DNA of 33,949 nucleotides from Nitriliruptoraceae bacterium (GCA_007130695.1 SLRZ01000011.1:1-33949); one strand, 5' to 3'; shown: positions 7,618 to 16,121, counted from the first letter of the stretch. The notes: generated from the sequence alone by a model not told the origin. Numbers and translations: made by a program.

Positions 7618-8921
7618 CGGGCACCCCCCATCCCGAGCAGCCCGTCGAGCAATCCGCCACCGGCGTCGTCCTCGTCGACCTCGGGCTCGAGGTCGGGCAG
7701 GGGCTCGTCCTCCTCGGGCTCGGTGTCCTCGGCCTCGGCCTCGCGCTGTTGTTCCTGTTGCCGTGCCATCTGGTCCAGCAGGGCGTCGCCCAGGTCGGGG
7801 TCCTCTGCGACGAGCCCGACGAGTGCGTCCTCGAAGGGGATGGCGTCACCGTTCTCGTCGCACGGGACGAAGGGCGGCAGGCACACGTCGCCGCCGAGCA
7901 GCCCCTCGATGAGGTCGAACGTGCACTGGGCCTCGTCGAGGCCGGCCTGGAGGCACATGCCCTGCAGTCGGAAGACGATGGCCTCGGTGAGCTGGGGGAC
8001 GAGCTCGCCCACCTGGCTCTGCAGCGGGATCATGTTGCGGTCGCGCTCGATGACCCGCTCGGCGTGGCGGAACAGCTCCGCGCTGTGGAGCACGCCGACG
8101 GAGACGTAGTCGAGGTTGCGTTGCGCGGTGCGGCCCACGCGGGTGAGGGTGCCGATGTCCTGCTCGAGGGTCTCGCGGTTGGTCTCGAAGAGTTCGGCGA
8201 GTTCGCGGGTCATCCGTACGAGGCCCGTCAGTGCCGCGTCGATGTCCTGGCGATCGTCCACCAGCGATTCGGTGAGCAGGTTGAAGTCCTGGATGATCTT
8301 GCCCAGCTGCTGGTCACGGGTGGCGAGGGTGGCGTTGAGGTCGGCGAGCCGGCTCACCAGCGCGATCAGTTCGTCGTCGTTGTCCTTGAGGACCCCGATG
8401 GCCTCGTGGGCCTGGTCGATGGTCCGACCGAGCTGTTCGCCCTGCCCGTCGAAGGTCTCGGCGAAATTGGCCACGAAGCGGGCGACCTCGTCCTCGTCGA
8501 GGCCGCCGACGAACTGGTTGAGGCTCTCGAGCACCTCGTCGAACTCGGCGGGGACCTCGGTGCGCTCCAGCGGGATCTCCGCGCCGTCCTCGAGCTGGTC
8601 GCCCTCCTCGTAGGCGGTCAGCTGGACGTAGCGCTCGCCGATGAGGGCCTCGGGCACCACCACGGCGGTCGCGTCGGCGGGCAGCGAAACGTCCCCGTCG
8701 ATGCGCATGGTCACCTGGACGGTCTCACCGCCCTCGGGGACCTGCACGTCGGCGATCGTGCCCACGTCGATGCCCACGACCCGCACGGGGGAGCCGGGGA
8801 AGAGGTTGTACGAACGGGCCAGCTCGGCGGTGACCGTGTAGTCGCCGTTGTTGCCCAGCACGCCGCAGCCGGAGGCCACGAGCGCCAGCGCGACTAGTAG
8901 CGGGGTCAGTCGTCGGCTCAT
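7614..8921 (-). CDS. mceD: MceD-family protein with lipoprotein signal
   Basis: 435 residues from the ATG at 8921, overlapping the mceC stop. The N-terminus MSRRLTPLLVALALVASGC is a signal peptide ending in a lipobox (ASGC, Cys19), so this subunit too appears to be lipidated. The Mce/MlaD domain spans roughly 27-110 (FPGSPVRVVGIDVGTIADV, VVPEALIGERYVQL). A long helical region follows with repeated L, E and D heptads (RDQQLGKIIQDFNLL). The C-terminal third has cysteines and a strongly acidic segment (EAEAEDTEPEEDEPLPDLEPE) before a glycine-rich end. Fourth Mce subunit by order; mycobacterial MceD normally has no lipobox, so two adjacent lipoproteins is a departure. Confidence 0.92.
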   Translation of the reverse strand: MSRRLTPLLVALALVASGCGVLGNNGDYTVTAELARSYNLFPGSPVRVVGIDVGTIADVQVPEGGETVQVTMRIDGDVSLPADATAVVVPEALIGERYVQLTAYEEGDQLEDGAEIPLERTEVPAEFDEVLESLNQFVGGLDEDEVARFVANFAETFDGQGEQLGRTIDQAHEAIGVLKDNDDELIALVSRLADLNATLATRDQQLGKIIQDFNLLTESLVDDRQDIDAALTGLVRMTRELAELFETNRETLEQDIGTLTRVGRTAQRNLDYVSVGVLHSAELFRHAERVIERDRNMIPLQSQVGELVPQLTEAIVFRLQGMCLQAGLDEAQCTFDLIEGLLGGDVCLPPFVPCDENGDAIPFEDALVGLVAEDPDLGDALLDQMARQQEQQREAEAEDTEPEEDEPLPDLEPEVDEDDAGGGLLDGLLGMGGAR

Positions 8922-10132
8922 CGTCCACCCCCCGGTCCGGAGAGGAACGAGGACAAGCTCTCGCTGGTCGTCGGCGGGTTCAGGAGGGAGTCCACGGCAT
9001 CGGCGGGGTCGAGCAGGGGATCGTCGTCCTCATCGGCGTCCTCGCGGGGTGGGCCGTCGCCGGGCGTGGGGTTCTCGCCGGGGTCCTGCTCACAGCGTGG
9101 GTCGGGGCCCATGAGGTCGGTGAGCAACTCATCGATCGCGCCGTTGCACTCGAGGAGCGCGCCGACGCCGATCGATCCCAATCCGGTCGGGAAGACGTTG
9201 CCCCAGTGGGGGTTGTCCCGTTGGGCGTCGCCGCCCTGGTAGCCGATCCCGGCGAAACCCTCGAGGCCCGCGGCCAGGCTCGAGAAGGTGTGGGCGAGGT
9301 CCACCTGGTGGGCGTCGACCACGCGCAGGTCCCGGTGCAGCGTGGCGAGCACACCGTCGATCTGGTCGCGGCGCTCCTCGACGAGGTCCGCCGTGGTCGT
9401 ACTGCCGGCGGCGGTCTCGGTGAGGAGGCGGCTGATGTCGTCGCGTCGGTCCACCAGCCGGTCCAGCACCGAGCCGAAGTCGTCGATGATGGCCACGATC
9501 TCCTGGTCCTTGTCCGCCGCGGCGTCCACGACGGTCTCGGCGTGCTCGAGCACGTCGCTGATCTCCCCACGGCGGTCGGAGACGATGCGGCTGACGTCCT
9601 CGACACCCACCAGCAGCGCCTCGACGTCGTCGTGGGCGCCGTCGGTGACGTCGGCGAGGGCCGTCGTGAGGTCCTGCAGGGACTCGACGTCCACGCCACC
9701 GAGCAGCTCCTCCGAGCGGTCACCGAGCTCCGGGAGATCGACGGGCGTGCCCGTGCGGTCGATGGAGATCTCGTCTCCGTCGGTCAGCATGGCCGAGGAG
9801 GTTCCCGGTGTGACCTTCAGCGCGCGCTTGCCCAGGGTGTTCTGGATGATGATGTCGACGGTCGAGTCGGCCGGGATCTCGGGAGCCGTGAGCGTGAACT
9901 CCGCACGCGCGACCGAACCTTCGATGTCGACGTCCATGACCCGTCCGGCCCGGTGGCCCCCGACGAGGACGAAGTCGCCCTCACTGATGCCGGCGGCATC
10001 GGTGAACTCGGCACTGATGAGATCCCCGGGCTCGAACATGCCGGCGGTGGCCAACACGCCGAAGGTGGCGCCGCCGCCGACGACGGCGGCCGCGATGATG
10101 CCGATGACGGCCTGGTTGCGTTCGATCAGCAT
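8918..10132 (-). CDS. mceC: MceC-family protein
   Basis: 404 residues from the ATG at 10132, four bases after the mceB stop. MLIERNQAVIG is followed by a single membrane helix (about 9-32, alanine/glycine/valine-rich). The Mce/MlaD domain follows (about 38-120: AGISEGDFVLVGGHRAGRV, IQNTLGKRALKVTPG). A long helical section (about 140-320) with regular D, E and L spacing is the expected tunnel-forming part. The tail is acidic and proline-rich and ends GPGGGR. Longer in-frame extensions (to 10252) would overlap mceB and add a basic, non-homologous start, so they are not used. Third Mce subunit; it acts at the outer face of the membrane. Confidence 0.92.
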   Translation of the reverse strand: MLIERNQAVIGIIAAAVVGGGATFGVLATAGMFEPGDLISAEFTDAAGISEGDFVLVGGHRAGRVMDVDIEGSVARAEFTLTAPEIPADSTVDIIIQNTLGKRALKVTPGTSSAMLTDGDEISIDRTGTPVDLPELGDRSEELLGGVDVESLQDLTTALADVTDGAHDDVEALLVGVEDVSRIVSDRRGEISDVLEHAETVVDAAADKDQEIVAIIDDFGSVLDRLVDRRDDISRLLTETAAGSTTTADLVEERRDQIDGVLATLHRDLRVVDAHQVDLAHTFSSLAAGLEGFAGIGYQGGDAQRDNPHWGNVFPTGLGSIGVGALLECNGAIDELLTDLMGPDPRCEQDPGENPTPGDGPPREDADEDDDPLLDPADAVDSLLNPPTTSESLSSFLSGPGGGR

Positions 10133-10136
10133 CCCG

Positions 10137-11180
10137 TCATCCCCCACTGCCGAAGAAGGCGCCGAGGTCGCCGCTCTGGTCGGAGGAGCCGTCCTCGCGC
10201 GGATAGCCTGCACCACGCTCGGTCGAGATGACGGTGCCGTCGGACGAGGCACCGACGGCGCGGATGTTGAACCACTGGCCCGTCCGCGAGATGAGGTGGT
10301 AGGCCAGGAATCCGCGAGGTCCGGTGGCCAGCGTGCGTGACAGATCCTCGCGCTGTTGCGAGGTCACGTCGGTGAGGTCCTCGAGCGCGTCGAGGGTCAG
10401 GCGGACCTCGTCCTCGTTGTCCTCGACGAACCGGCGAAGTTCCTCCTGGCCGTCGGCGAGCCCGACGATCGCATCGTCGATCTCGTCGTTGCGCTCCGAG
10501 AGCGTCGCGGAGACCTCGGCGAAGCTGTCGAGCAGGCCGCGCAGGTTGTCCTCACGCTCGCCGTACGCTTCCAGGATGGTCGCGGAGTTGGTCAACAGCG
10601 ACTCGATCTCCTCGTCGCGCGTCGCGAGGGTCTGTGTGAGCTCACCGCCACGGGCGATCAGCGAACGGACCTCCGCCTCGCGCCCGACCAGCCCGTCGGA
10701 GAGCGCCTCGAGCACCTGGTTCTGCAGTTCCGGCTCGAGCGCCTGGAGGAAGGGGGTGAGTCGCTGCAACATCGAACCGAGGTCCGCGGGGGCCCGGGTC
10801 TGTGCGACGTCGAAGGTGTCCCCGGGGCTCATGGTGGCGTCGGACTCGCCGGGCTCGACGTAGAGGAAGCGCAGGCCGAACACATCTCGCCAGCGCACCA
10901 CGATCTGGCTGTCCTCCGGGAGCTGTACGTCGTCTCGCATGCTGAACTCGACCTCGACGATGCCGCCCGGCAGGTGTTCGATGTCGTGGACCTTGCCCAG
11001 GGTCACGCCCGAGATCTTGACGTCGTCGTTGACCAGGAGCCCCTGGACGTCGTGGAACTGGGCGGCGTACGTCTCGCGGGACTCGAAGGAGATGTTGCCC
11101 ATCACGATCACGAGCCACCCGGTGAAGCCGAGGCACAGCAGGCTGAACAGGCCGAACTGGAGGAGGGGGAGCCGACTCAT
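10137..11180 (-). CDS. mceB: MceB-family protein
   Basis: 347 residues from the ATG at 11180, overlapping the mceA stop by four bases. One N-terminal membrane helix (about 8-28, LFSLLCLGFTGWLVIVMG) precedes the Mce/MlaD domain (about 38-120: VQGLLVNDDVKISGVTLGKV, WRDVFGLRFLYVEPG). The middle is helical with frequent acidic residues. The C-terminal part holds the run TGPRGFLAYHLISRTGQWFNIRA typical of the end of Mce helical domains, then a short glycine-rich tail. Second of six Mce subunits predicted to assemble as a hetero-oligomer with the YrbE permeases. No signal peptidase site is evident, so the helix probably stays as an anchor. Confidence 0.93.
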   Translation of the reverse strand: MSRLPLLQFGLFSLLCLGFTGWLVIVMGNISFESRETYAAQFHDVQGLLVNDDVKISGVTLGKVHDIEHLPGGIVEVEFSMRDDVQLPEDSQIVVRWRDVFGLRFLYVEPGESDATMSPGDTFDVAQTRAPADLGSMLQRLTPFLQALEPELQNQVLEALSDGLVGREAEVRSLIARGGELTQTLATRDEEIESLLTNSATILEAYGEREDNLRGLLDSFAEVSATLSERNDEIDDAIVGLADGQEELRRFVEDNEDEVRLTLDALEDLTDVTSQQREDLSRTLATGPRGFLAYHLISRTGQWFNIRAVGASSDGTVISTERGAGYPREDGSSDQSGDLGAFFGSGG

Positions 11181-12226
11181 GCGACCCCCTCACAGGAGGG
11201 GAGCTGATCGCCGAAGGCGTCACAGAGTCCGCCCTCGAGATCGAGGTCCTCGTCGTCCTCCAGGATGACGAAGATCCGGAAGCCCGCCCACTCGCTGCCG
11301 TCGTCGAGCAGCATCCCGCCCATGCCCAGTGAGCGGACGTAGAGGTGGAGGCCGTTGATGAGGTTGCCGATCTCGGGGGCCTGACGCTCGATGACGTCGC
11401 CGACCGGCTGGCTCGTGCGTAGGAAGCGGGAGAGCGCGTCCTCCTCGGTCTCGAGAAAGGCCGTCAGCGTGTTGGCCGCCCGTGAGGCCGTCTCGAGGTT
11501 CCGACGGATGTCGTCCTGGCGCTCGTGCAGCAGTGCGGTCGCCTCGGGCAACGTCCGGTTCATCCGGGCGAGGTCGTCCGTGGCGGGCGCGAGGGCCTCG
11601 GCGATGTCGGCGAAGGAACGCAGACGGTCGAGGCTGTCGTCCGCGGTGCGGGACCCGAAGGCGAACAGCTCCTGCGAGATTTCGATGTTCTCCGCGATGC
11701 GCTCACCCTCCCCGTGCTGGGCGCCGAGCGTGTCGACGATCGTGGCCAGGTCCTCGGGGTCGACGGCCTCCACGAACGGCACGAGCGCGTCGATGGCCTC
11801 GGTGAGCTCCGTGGGTTCGCGGTCGGCGACGACGACGTCGCCGGCCTCGAGGAACGGCTCGGTGCCGAACCGGTCGTCGTCGAAGGACAACTCGACCTGC
11901 TTCTCCCCGAGCAGGGTCTTGGCGGTGACCACCAGCTCGAGGTCCTCGGCTTCGGGCAGACGGGGCTCGCCCTGCATCGTCATCACGGCCCGGGCCCGGC
12001 CGTCCTCGTAGAAGACCTCGGAGACCTCCCCGACGTTGACGCCGCGAAGCTTGACGTCGTTGCCCGCGCGCAGGCCCGAGCCGGCGCGCCCGAGGTCGGC
12101 GGTGACCTCATAGCTGCCGGAGGGCGGTGCGAAGCGCGCTTCGAGCACCACGGCCGAGACCGCGAGGATGAGCAGCACCGAGGCGGTGCCCATGATGCGG
12201 CGGACGAGGACGGGGTCGACGCTCAT
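11177..12226 (-). CDS. mceA: MceA-family protein
   Basis: 349 residues from the ATG at 12226, which overlaps the yrbE4B stop (ATGA). An N-terminal membrane helix (about 10-28) precedes the Mce/MlaD domain (about 35-120: LRAGNDVKLRGVNVGEVSEV, TAKTLLGEKQVELSF). A helical section of about 180 residues follows. The end is short and carries two cysteines (GGLCDAFGDQLPSCEGVA), perhaps a disulfide. As the first Mce gene after the two yrbE genes it occupies the mceA position. It is a substrate-binding/tunnel component at the periplasmic face; the ligand cannot be read from the sequence. Confidence 0.93.
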   Translation of the reverse strand: MSVDPVLVRRIMGTASVLLILAVSAVVLEARFAPPSGSYEVTADLGRAGSGLRAGNDVKLRGVNVGEVSEVFYEDGRARAVMTMQGEPRLPEAEDLELVVTAKTLLGEKQVELSFDDDRFGTEPFLEAGDVVVADREPTELTEAIDALVPFVEAVDPEDLATIVDTLGAQHGEGERIAENIEISQELFAFGSRTADDSLDRLRSFADIAEALAPATDDLARMNRTLPEATALLHERQDDIRRNLETASRAANTLTAFLETEEDALSRFLRTSQPVGDVIERQAPEIGNLINGLHLYVRSLGMGGMLLDDGSEWAGFRIFVILEDDEDLDLEGGLCDAFGDQLPSCEGVA

Positions 12227-13089
12227 CCCGCGATCTTCACGGTCTCGCCGCCGGCCAGCCAGATGCCGATCGACAGCACCATGTTCAGGATGACGACCAC
12301 GGTGATGCTGGCGCGGATCGCGCGCCCGACGGCCACGCCGACCCCGGCGGGTCCGCCCTTGGCGTAGAAGCCGTAGTAGGTGTGGATCAGGACCACCACG
12401 ATGGTGAAGATCACGGCCTTCATGACGCTGTAGAAGATGTCGATCGGTGGCAGGAACAGCGCCAGCCGGGTGTCGTAGGTGCCCGTCGAGATGGTGTAGA
12501 AGCCGGTGGCGATCAGCCGGGTGGCGAACAGCGCGCTGAACAGCGCCAGCAGGTAGAGCGGGATGCCGGGGATGAGCGCCGACCACAGCCGGGTGGAGAC
12601 GAGGTAGGGGATCGGGCGGATGCCGATGACCTCGGCGGCGTCGATCTCCTCACTGATGCGCATGGCGCCGAGCTCTGCGGTGTAGCCGGCACCGATCTTC
12701 GCGGCCAGGGCGACCCCGAAGATCAGCGGCGTGATCTCGCGCACGTTGGCCCAGGAGGCCACCAGGCCGATGTAGGCCTCGACCCCGATCTGCTGCAGGC
12801 CGGCCACACCCTGCAGGCCGACCTGGGTTCCGGTGAAGAACGCCAGCGCCGCGACGACGAAGAGCATGCCACCGCCCACGATGATCGCGCCGGCGCCGAT
12901 CACCACGTCGGAGATCTGGGGCAGGATCACCGACTTCCACCACTTGAGGCTGTAGGGCATGGCGGAGACCGCCTCGCCCCAGAACTTCATCTGGTCGGCG
13001 AACTCCTCGAAGACCTTCAGCGGGCGCGAGGCGGCCCGCAGAGCGCGTGTCTCTGCGGAATGCCGCGTCGGGAGCTCGTCGACAGCCAC
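12223..13089 (-). CDS. yrbE4B: YrbE4B-type permease of the Mce transporter (MlaE family)
   Basis: Integral membrane permease, 288 residues from the GTG at 13089, five bases after the yrbE4A stop. After a soluble N-terminal 50 residues there are five to six hydrophobic segments, including VVIGAGAIIVGGGMLFVVAA, the conserved loop GAGYTAELGAMRISEEIDAAEVIGI (MlaE/YrbE signature, split across about 127-152) and helices near the C-terminus. The EIDA motif in the cytoplasmic loop is where the ATPase is expected to dock. It pairs with YrbE4A to make the transmembrane channel. An alternative ATG at MKFWGEAV (12990) would give a shorter protein of about 255 residues; the GTG is favoured by its close packing behind yrbE4A. 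Confidence 0.92.
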   Translation of the reverse strand: MAVDELPTRHSAETRALRAASRPLKVFEEFADQMKFWGEAVSAMPYSLKWWKSVILPQISDVVIGAGAIIVGGGMLFVVAALAFFTGTQVGLQGVAGLQQIGVEAYIGLVASWANVREITPLIFGVALAAKIGAGYTAELGAMRISEEIDAAEVIGIRPIPYLVSTRLWSALIPGIPLYLLALFSALFATRLIATGFYTISTGTYDTRLALFLPPIDIFYSVMKAVIFTIVVVLIHTYYGFYAKGGPAGVGVAVGRAIRASITVVVILNMVLSIGIWLAGGETVKIAG

Positions 13090-13094
13090 GCTGA

Positions 13095-13859
13095 TCAGAC
13101 CTTCGGGGGAACGATGTTGAAGTACAGGGCGGTGAGGATGAAGTTGACGAAGAACAGGACCACGAAGGTCAACACGACGGCGCGGTTGACGGCGTCGCCG
13201 ACCGCCTTCGGGCCGCCCTTGGCGTTGTAGCCGTACCAACAGGCGATGGCGGCGGCGAGGTAGCCGAAGATGACGGCCTTGACGGTCGCCGACCACAGGT
13301 CGGGCAGGTGGGCGAGCTCCGTGAAGGAGGCGAAGTAGGCGCCGGAGGTGCCGCCCTGGACCGGCACGGTCATCACCCAGCCACCCATGATTCCCGCCAC
13401 CGAGACGATGCCGTTGAGCAGCACCGCGACCAGGGCCGCCGCGAACAACCGCGGCAGGACCAGGCGGTGGATGGGGTCGACGCCCATGACCTCCATCGCG
13501 TCGAGTTCGGAGCGGATGCGTCGCGAGCCGAGATCGGCGGTCATGGCCGACCCGCCCGCGCCGGCGATCAGCAGTGCGGTGGCCACGGGGGAGGCCTCCC
13601 GGACGATCGCGAGGACCATGGCGGCGCCGATGTGGCTCTCCGCGCCGATCTGCTGGGCGATCGAGCCGACGTGCAGGGCGATGATGACGCCGAAGGGGAT
13701 GGAGATCAGGACGACCGGGACGCTGGTGACCTTGGCGATGAACCAGCACTGCTGGATGAACTCGGAGAACGGGAAGCCCTTGCGGATCGCCAGGGCGCCG
13801 TCGATCCCCATCGACGTCACACCGCCGAGCTGCTCGACCCCGTTCTTGAGGCTCGGCAA
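13095..13859 (-). CDS. yrbE4A: YrbE4A-type permease of the Mce transporter (MlaE family)
   Basis: First gene of the mce operon, 254 residues. The start is a TTG at 13859: GGGAGGG lies six bases upstream, and the only nearby ATG (13864) is out of frame. The sequence shows the MlaE/YrbE layout: an N-terminal amphipathic stretch, hydrophobic segments (VTSVPVVLISIPFGVIIALH; VLAIVREASPVATALLIAG), the conserved cytoplasmic loop ADLGSRRIRSELDAMEVMGV, and C-terminal helices ending NIVPPKV. It forms the channel with YrbE4B and is energised by MceG at the far end of the operon. The gene is divergent from an IclR regulator, with 278 bases between their starts. The rare start codon may lower translation of the first subunit. 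Confidence 0.93.
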   Translation of the reverse strand: MPSLKNGVEQLGGVTSMGIDGALAIRKGFPFSEFIQQCWFIAKVTSVPVVLISIPFGVIIALHVGSIAQQIGAESHIGAAMVLAIVREASPVATALLIAGAGGSAMTADLGSRRIRSELDAMEVMGVDPIHRLVLPRLFAAALVAVLLNGIVSVAGIMGGWVMTVPVQGGTSGAYFASFTELAHLPDLWSATVKAVIFGYLAAAIACWYGYNAKGGPKAVGDAVNRAVVLTFVVLFFVNFILTALYFNIVPPKV

Positions 13860-13993
13860 GGCATCCCTCCCACGCTTCCATGCCGACGAGTCACGCCGAC
13901 TTCGACCATCCGGGCACCGTACTCAACGACCCGGGGGGACGTGCGTGACGCCGTGTCTCGGCCGCCGCCACGGTCGAACGACCGCAGGAGCGC

Positions 13994-14022
13994 TTGACCG
14001 TGCGCGGGTCGCGCAGCACACT
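13994..14022 (+). promoter_or_regulatory. Candidate promoter for the IclR gene
   Basis: TTGACC (13994-13999) and CACACT (14017-14022) are separated by 17 bases, giving a good -35 and a weak -10 about 115 bases upstream of the IclR GTG. This is in the 278-base yrbE4A/iclR divergent gap, where no other convincing gene or strong inverted repeat is seen. No clear promoter for the mce operon could be picked out. Confidence 0.3.
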
Positions 14023-14137
14023 CTGCCTGCGTCACCGCACTCACGTGTGCGGCCCCGCCGCAAGCCGACAGCGGGCGACGCCAAGGTCACGGCGTCGGAC
14101 CGCCTCCACGGGGGCGGACAACGGGAGGAGCCACAAC

Positions 14138-14869
14138 GTGGCAACGGAGGACAGCAAGCGAGGTCGACGGTCGAGCGGGTCGCGCACCCTGGCCCGGGGC
14201 CTCGCCCTGCTCAACGCCCTCGGAGAGCACAGCGACGGCGCGACGGTGTCCGGGCTGGCGGAGTCGACCGGCCTCGACCGGGCGGTGCTCTACCGGCTCC
14301 TCGACACCCTGACCGCCGAGGGGTTCGTCACCCGGGACTCCGAGACGCGCAAGTACCGCCTCGGTCTGTCGATGCTCGAACTCGGCGTCCGGGCCGCACA
14401 GGGGCTCGAGGTCCGTCGGCTCGCCGGCCCACCGCTGCGGGCGTTGTCGGAGGACACCAACGAGACGGCGTGCCTCGCCGTGCGGGACCGCGACGACCTC
14501 GTCGTCGTGGAGGTCATCGAGCCCGGGGACCGCTTCGTCCAGGTCAACTACCGGGTCGGCTTCCGGCATCCCCTCGGGGTGGCGGCGCACGGCCGGGCAC
14601 TGATGGCGTTCCTGCCCGAGGGGGCCCGCGACGCCTCGCTGCAACCGGTCCGCCAGCGTGGGGTGGCCTACACCCGCGACGAACTCGAGCCCGGGGCGTC
14701 CGGGGTCGCCGCGCCCGTCTTCGACCACACCGGCAAGGCGGTGGCGGCCGTGGGCATCGTGGCCCCCACGGCGCGTCTCCCGGAGCCCGAGGCGATCGCC
14801 CTGCGCGTCCTGCGCTCGGCGCGCGAGATCTCCGAACGGCTCGGGTGGCGCCCCCGCCGGGCCACCTGA
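14138..14869 (+). CDS. IclR-family transcriptional regulator
   Basis: 243 residues from the GTG at 14138, with GGGAGGAG about seven bases upstream; this start is preferred over an open extension to 13994, which is arginine-rich and unlike the family. The N-terminal winged helix-turn-helix (about 15-75) reads RTLARGLALLNALGEH, TVSGLAESTGLDRAVLYRLLDTL and EGFVTRDSETRKYRLG. The C-terminal effector domain (about 90-240) has the usual conserved parts (ETACLAVRDRDDLVVVEV, HPLGVAAHGRALMAFLP, GVAAPVFDHTGKAVAAVGI). IclR proteins bind small aromatic or organic acids as dimers or tetramers. It is divergent from the mce operon and just upstream of a homogentisate dioxygenase; either could be its target, with the aromatic enzyme the more usual partner. 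Confidence 0.93.
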   Translation: MATEDSKRGRRSSGSRTLARGLALLNALGEHSDGATVSGLAESTGLDRAVLYRLLDTLTAEGFVTRDSETRKYRLGLSMLELGVRAAQGLEVRRLAGPPLRALSEDTNETACLAVRDRDDLVVVEVIEPGDRFVQVNYRVGFRHPLGVAAHGRALMAFLPEGARDASLQPVRQRGVAYTRDELEPGASGVAAPVFDHTGKAVAAVGIVAPTARLPEPEAIALRVLRSAREISERLGWRPRRAT

Positions 14870-14983
14870 CGCCCCTGCGGTGACGCGGTCGCCCGCGGGC
14901 CGGTACGCGCGCTCGGCGCAATGGCCCGTGCGGCCACCGAGGGCGGGATGCAGGATGCGCCCCACGATCGAAGGGGCCAGGGC

Positions 14984-16060
14984 ATGCCGCAGTACGTCCG
15001 CGGGACCGTCACCCGGCAGGCGCACGTCTCGCTGCCGGCGGGCACGGTCGAGGAAGAGCACGGTCGCAGTGGATTCTACGGTCGGGCGAGCCACCTCTAC
15101 CGCCGCAACGCCCCCACCGGGTGGAGCGCCATCGACGGCCCACTGCGCCCCCACGCGCTGGAACTGTCGGACCTCCCCGCCGACGGTCGGTTCCCCGAGG
15201 TGGTGCTGGAGAACGAGGACGTCGGCATCGGTGTCTGGCAGGTCGACCGGACCCACCCGTGGTTCCTGCGGGACGCCGACGGGGACCTCGCACTGTTCGT
15301 CCACCGGGGCACGGGGCGTCTGGAGACCGACTACGGGCCGCTGACCTATGCGCCCGGTGACTATCTCGTGCTGCCCCGGGGCACCACGTTCCGCCTCCAG
15401 CCCACCAGTCCGACCCGGGCGTTGACGATCGCGACCGTCGCGGAGATCGAACCGCCCGACCGGGGCCTGCTCGGCCGCCACGCCCTGTGGGACGAGACCG
15501 TGGTGCGTATTCCCGAGGTCGAGCCACACGACGAGCGTGGGGACTTCGAGGTCCTCGTGCGCCAGCAGGGCCGGCTGACCTCGATCCGCTACCCCTTCCA
15601 CCCCCTCGACGTGGTGGGGTGGAAGGGCGACCTGTGCCCCTTCGCCCTCGCGGTCTCGGACCTGCGCCCTGTGAGTTCCTTCAGCTACCACCTGCCGCCG
15701 AGCGCGCACACCACGTTCAAGGCCGACGGGGTGGTCGTGTGCTCCTTCGTCCCCCGGCCGCTGGAGACCGCTCCCGAGGCGCTGAAGGTGCCCTTCTACC
15801 ACCGCAACATCGACTTCGACGAGGTGATCTTCTACCACCACGGCGACTTCTTCTCCCGGTCGGGAATCACGCCCGGGATGCTGACCTGGCATCCCCAGGG
15901 CATCCACCACGGCCCGCATCCCAAGGCCGTCGCGGACGCGGGGACGAGGAGCTTCACCGAGGAGGTCGCGGTGATGGTGGACACCCGTCGCCCGCTCACG
16001 GCGACCGCGGCCGCGACCGCCGTGGAGCGTGGGGACTACTGGGCCTCCTGGCAGGAGTGA
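14984..16060 (+). CDS. hmgA: Homogentisate 1,2-dioxygenase family protein
   Basis: Non-haem iron cupin enzyme that opens the ring of homogentisate to maleylacetoacetate in tyrosine and phenylalanine breakdown. 358 residues from the ATG at 14984 (MPQYVRG), with AAGGGG upstream; eukaryotic and proteobacterial enzymes are usually 430-445. Visible family features are GRSGFYGRASHLY near the start, the cupin run FVHRGTGRLETDYGPLTYAPGDY, and the C-terminal iron site. Probable ligands are His273 (FYHRN), Glu280 (DEVIFY) and His309 (GIHHGPHP). Those residues are assigned by eye. Maleylacetoacetate isomerase, fumarylacetoacetate hydrolase and HPPD are not in the window. It follows the IclR gene by 114 bases in the same direction, suggesting local control. 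A related cupin dioxygenase with another substrate cannot be excluded. Confidence 0.85.
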   Translation: MPQYVRGTVTRQAHVSLPAGTVEEEHGRSGFYGRASHLYRRNAPTGWSAIDGPLRPHALELSDLPADGRFPEVVLENEDVGIGVWQVDRTHPWFLRDADGDLALFVHRGTGRLETDYGPLTYAPGDYLVLPRGTTFRLQPTSPTRALTIATVAEIEPPDRGLLGRHALWDETVVRIPEVEPHDERGDFEVLVRQQGRLTSIRYPFHPLDVVGWKGDLCPFALAVSDLRPVSSFSYHLPPSAHTTFKADGVVVCSFVPRPLETAPEALKVPFYHRNIDFDEVIFYHHGDFFSRSGITPGMLTWHPQGIHHGPHPKAVADAGTRSFTEEVAVMVDTRRPLTATAAATAVERGDYWASWQE

Positions 16061-16121
16061 GGCGACGGCAGACGCGGCGACCAAGCGACTACTCTGGTTC
16101 CGGCATACCGAAAGGCGGCCT

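Noticed and set aside
12382-13230. Plus-strand open frame opposite yrbE4A/yrbE4B with many D, G and H residues
   Set aside because: Composition is the complement of hydrophobic membrane codons; not a real protein.
14891-14900. 10-base palindrome GCCCGCGGGC downstream of iclR
   Set aside because: Too short and GC-only; expected by chance in this DNA, with no loop for a hairpin.
14087-16084. 665-codon open frame on the minus strand across iclR and hmgA
   Set aside because: It is the mirror of two clear genes in high-GC DNA; its protein is low-complexity, rich in R, G, P, V and D, with no family motif.
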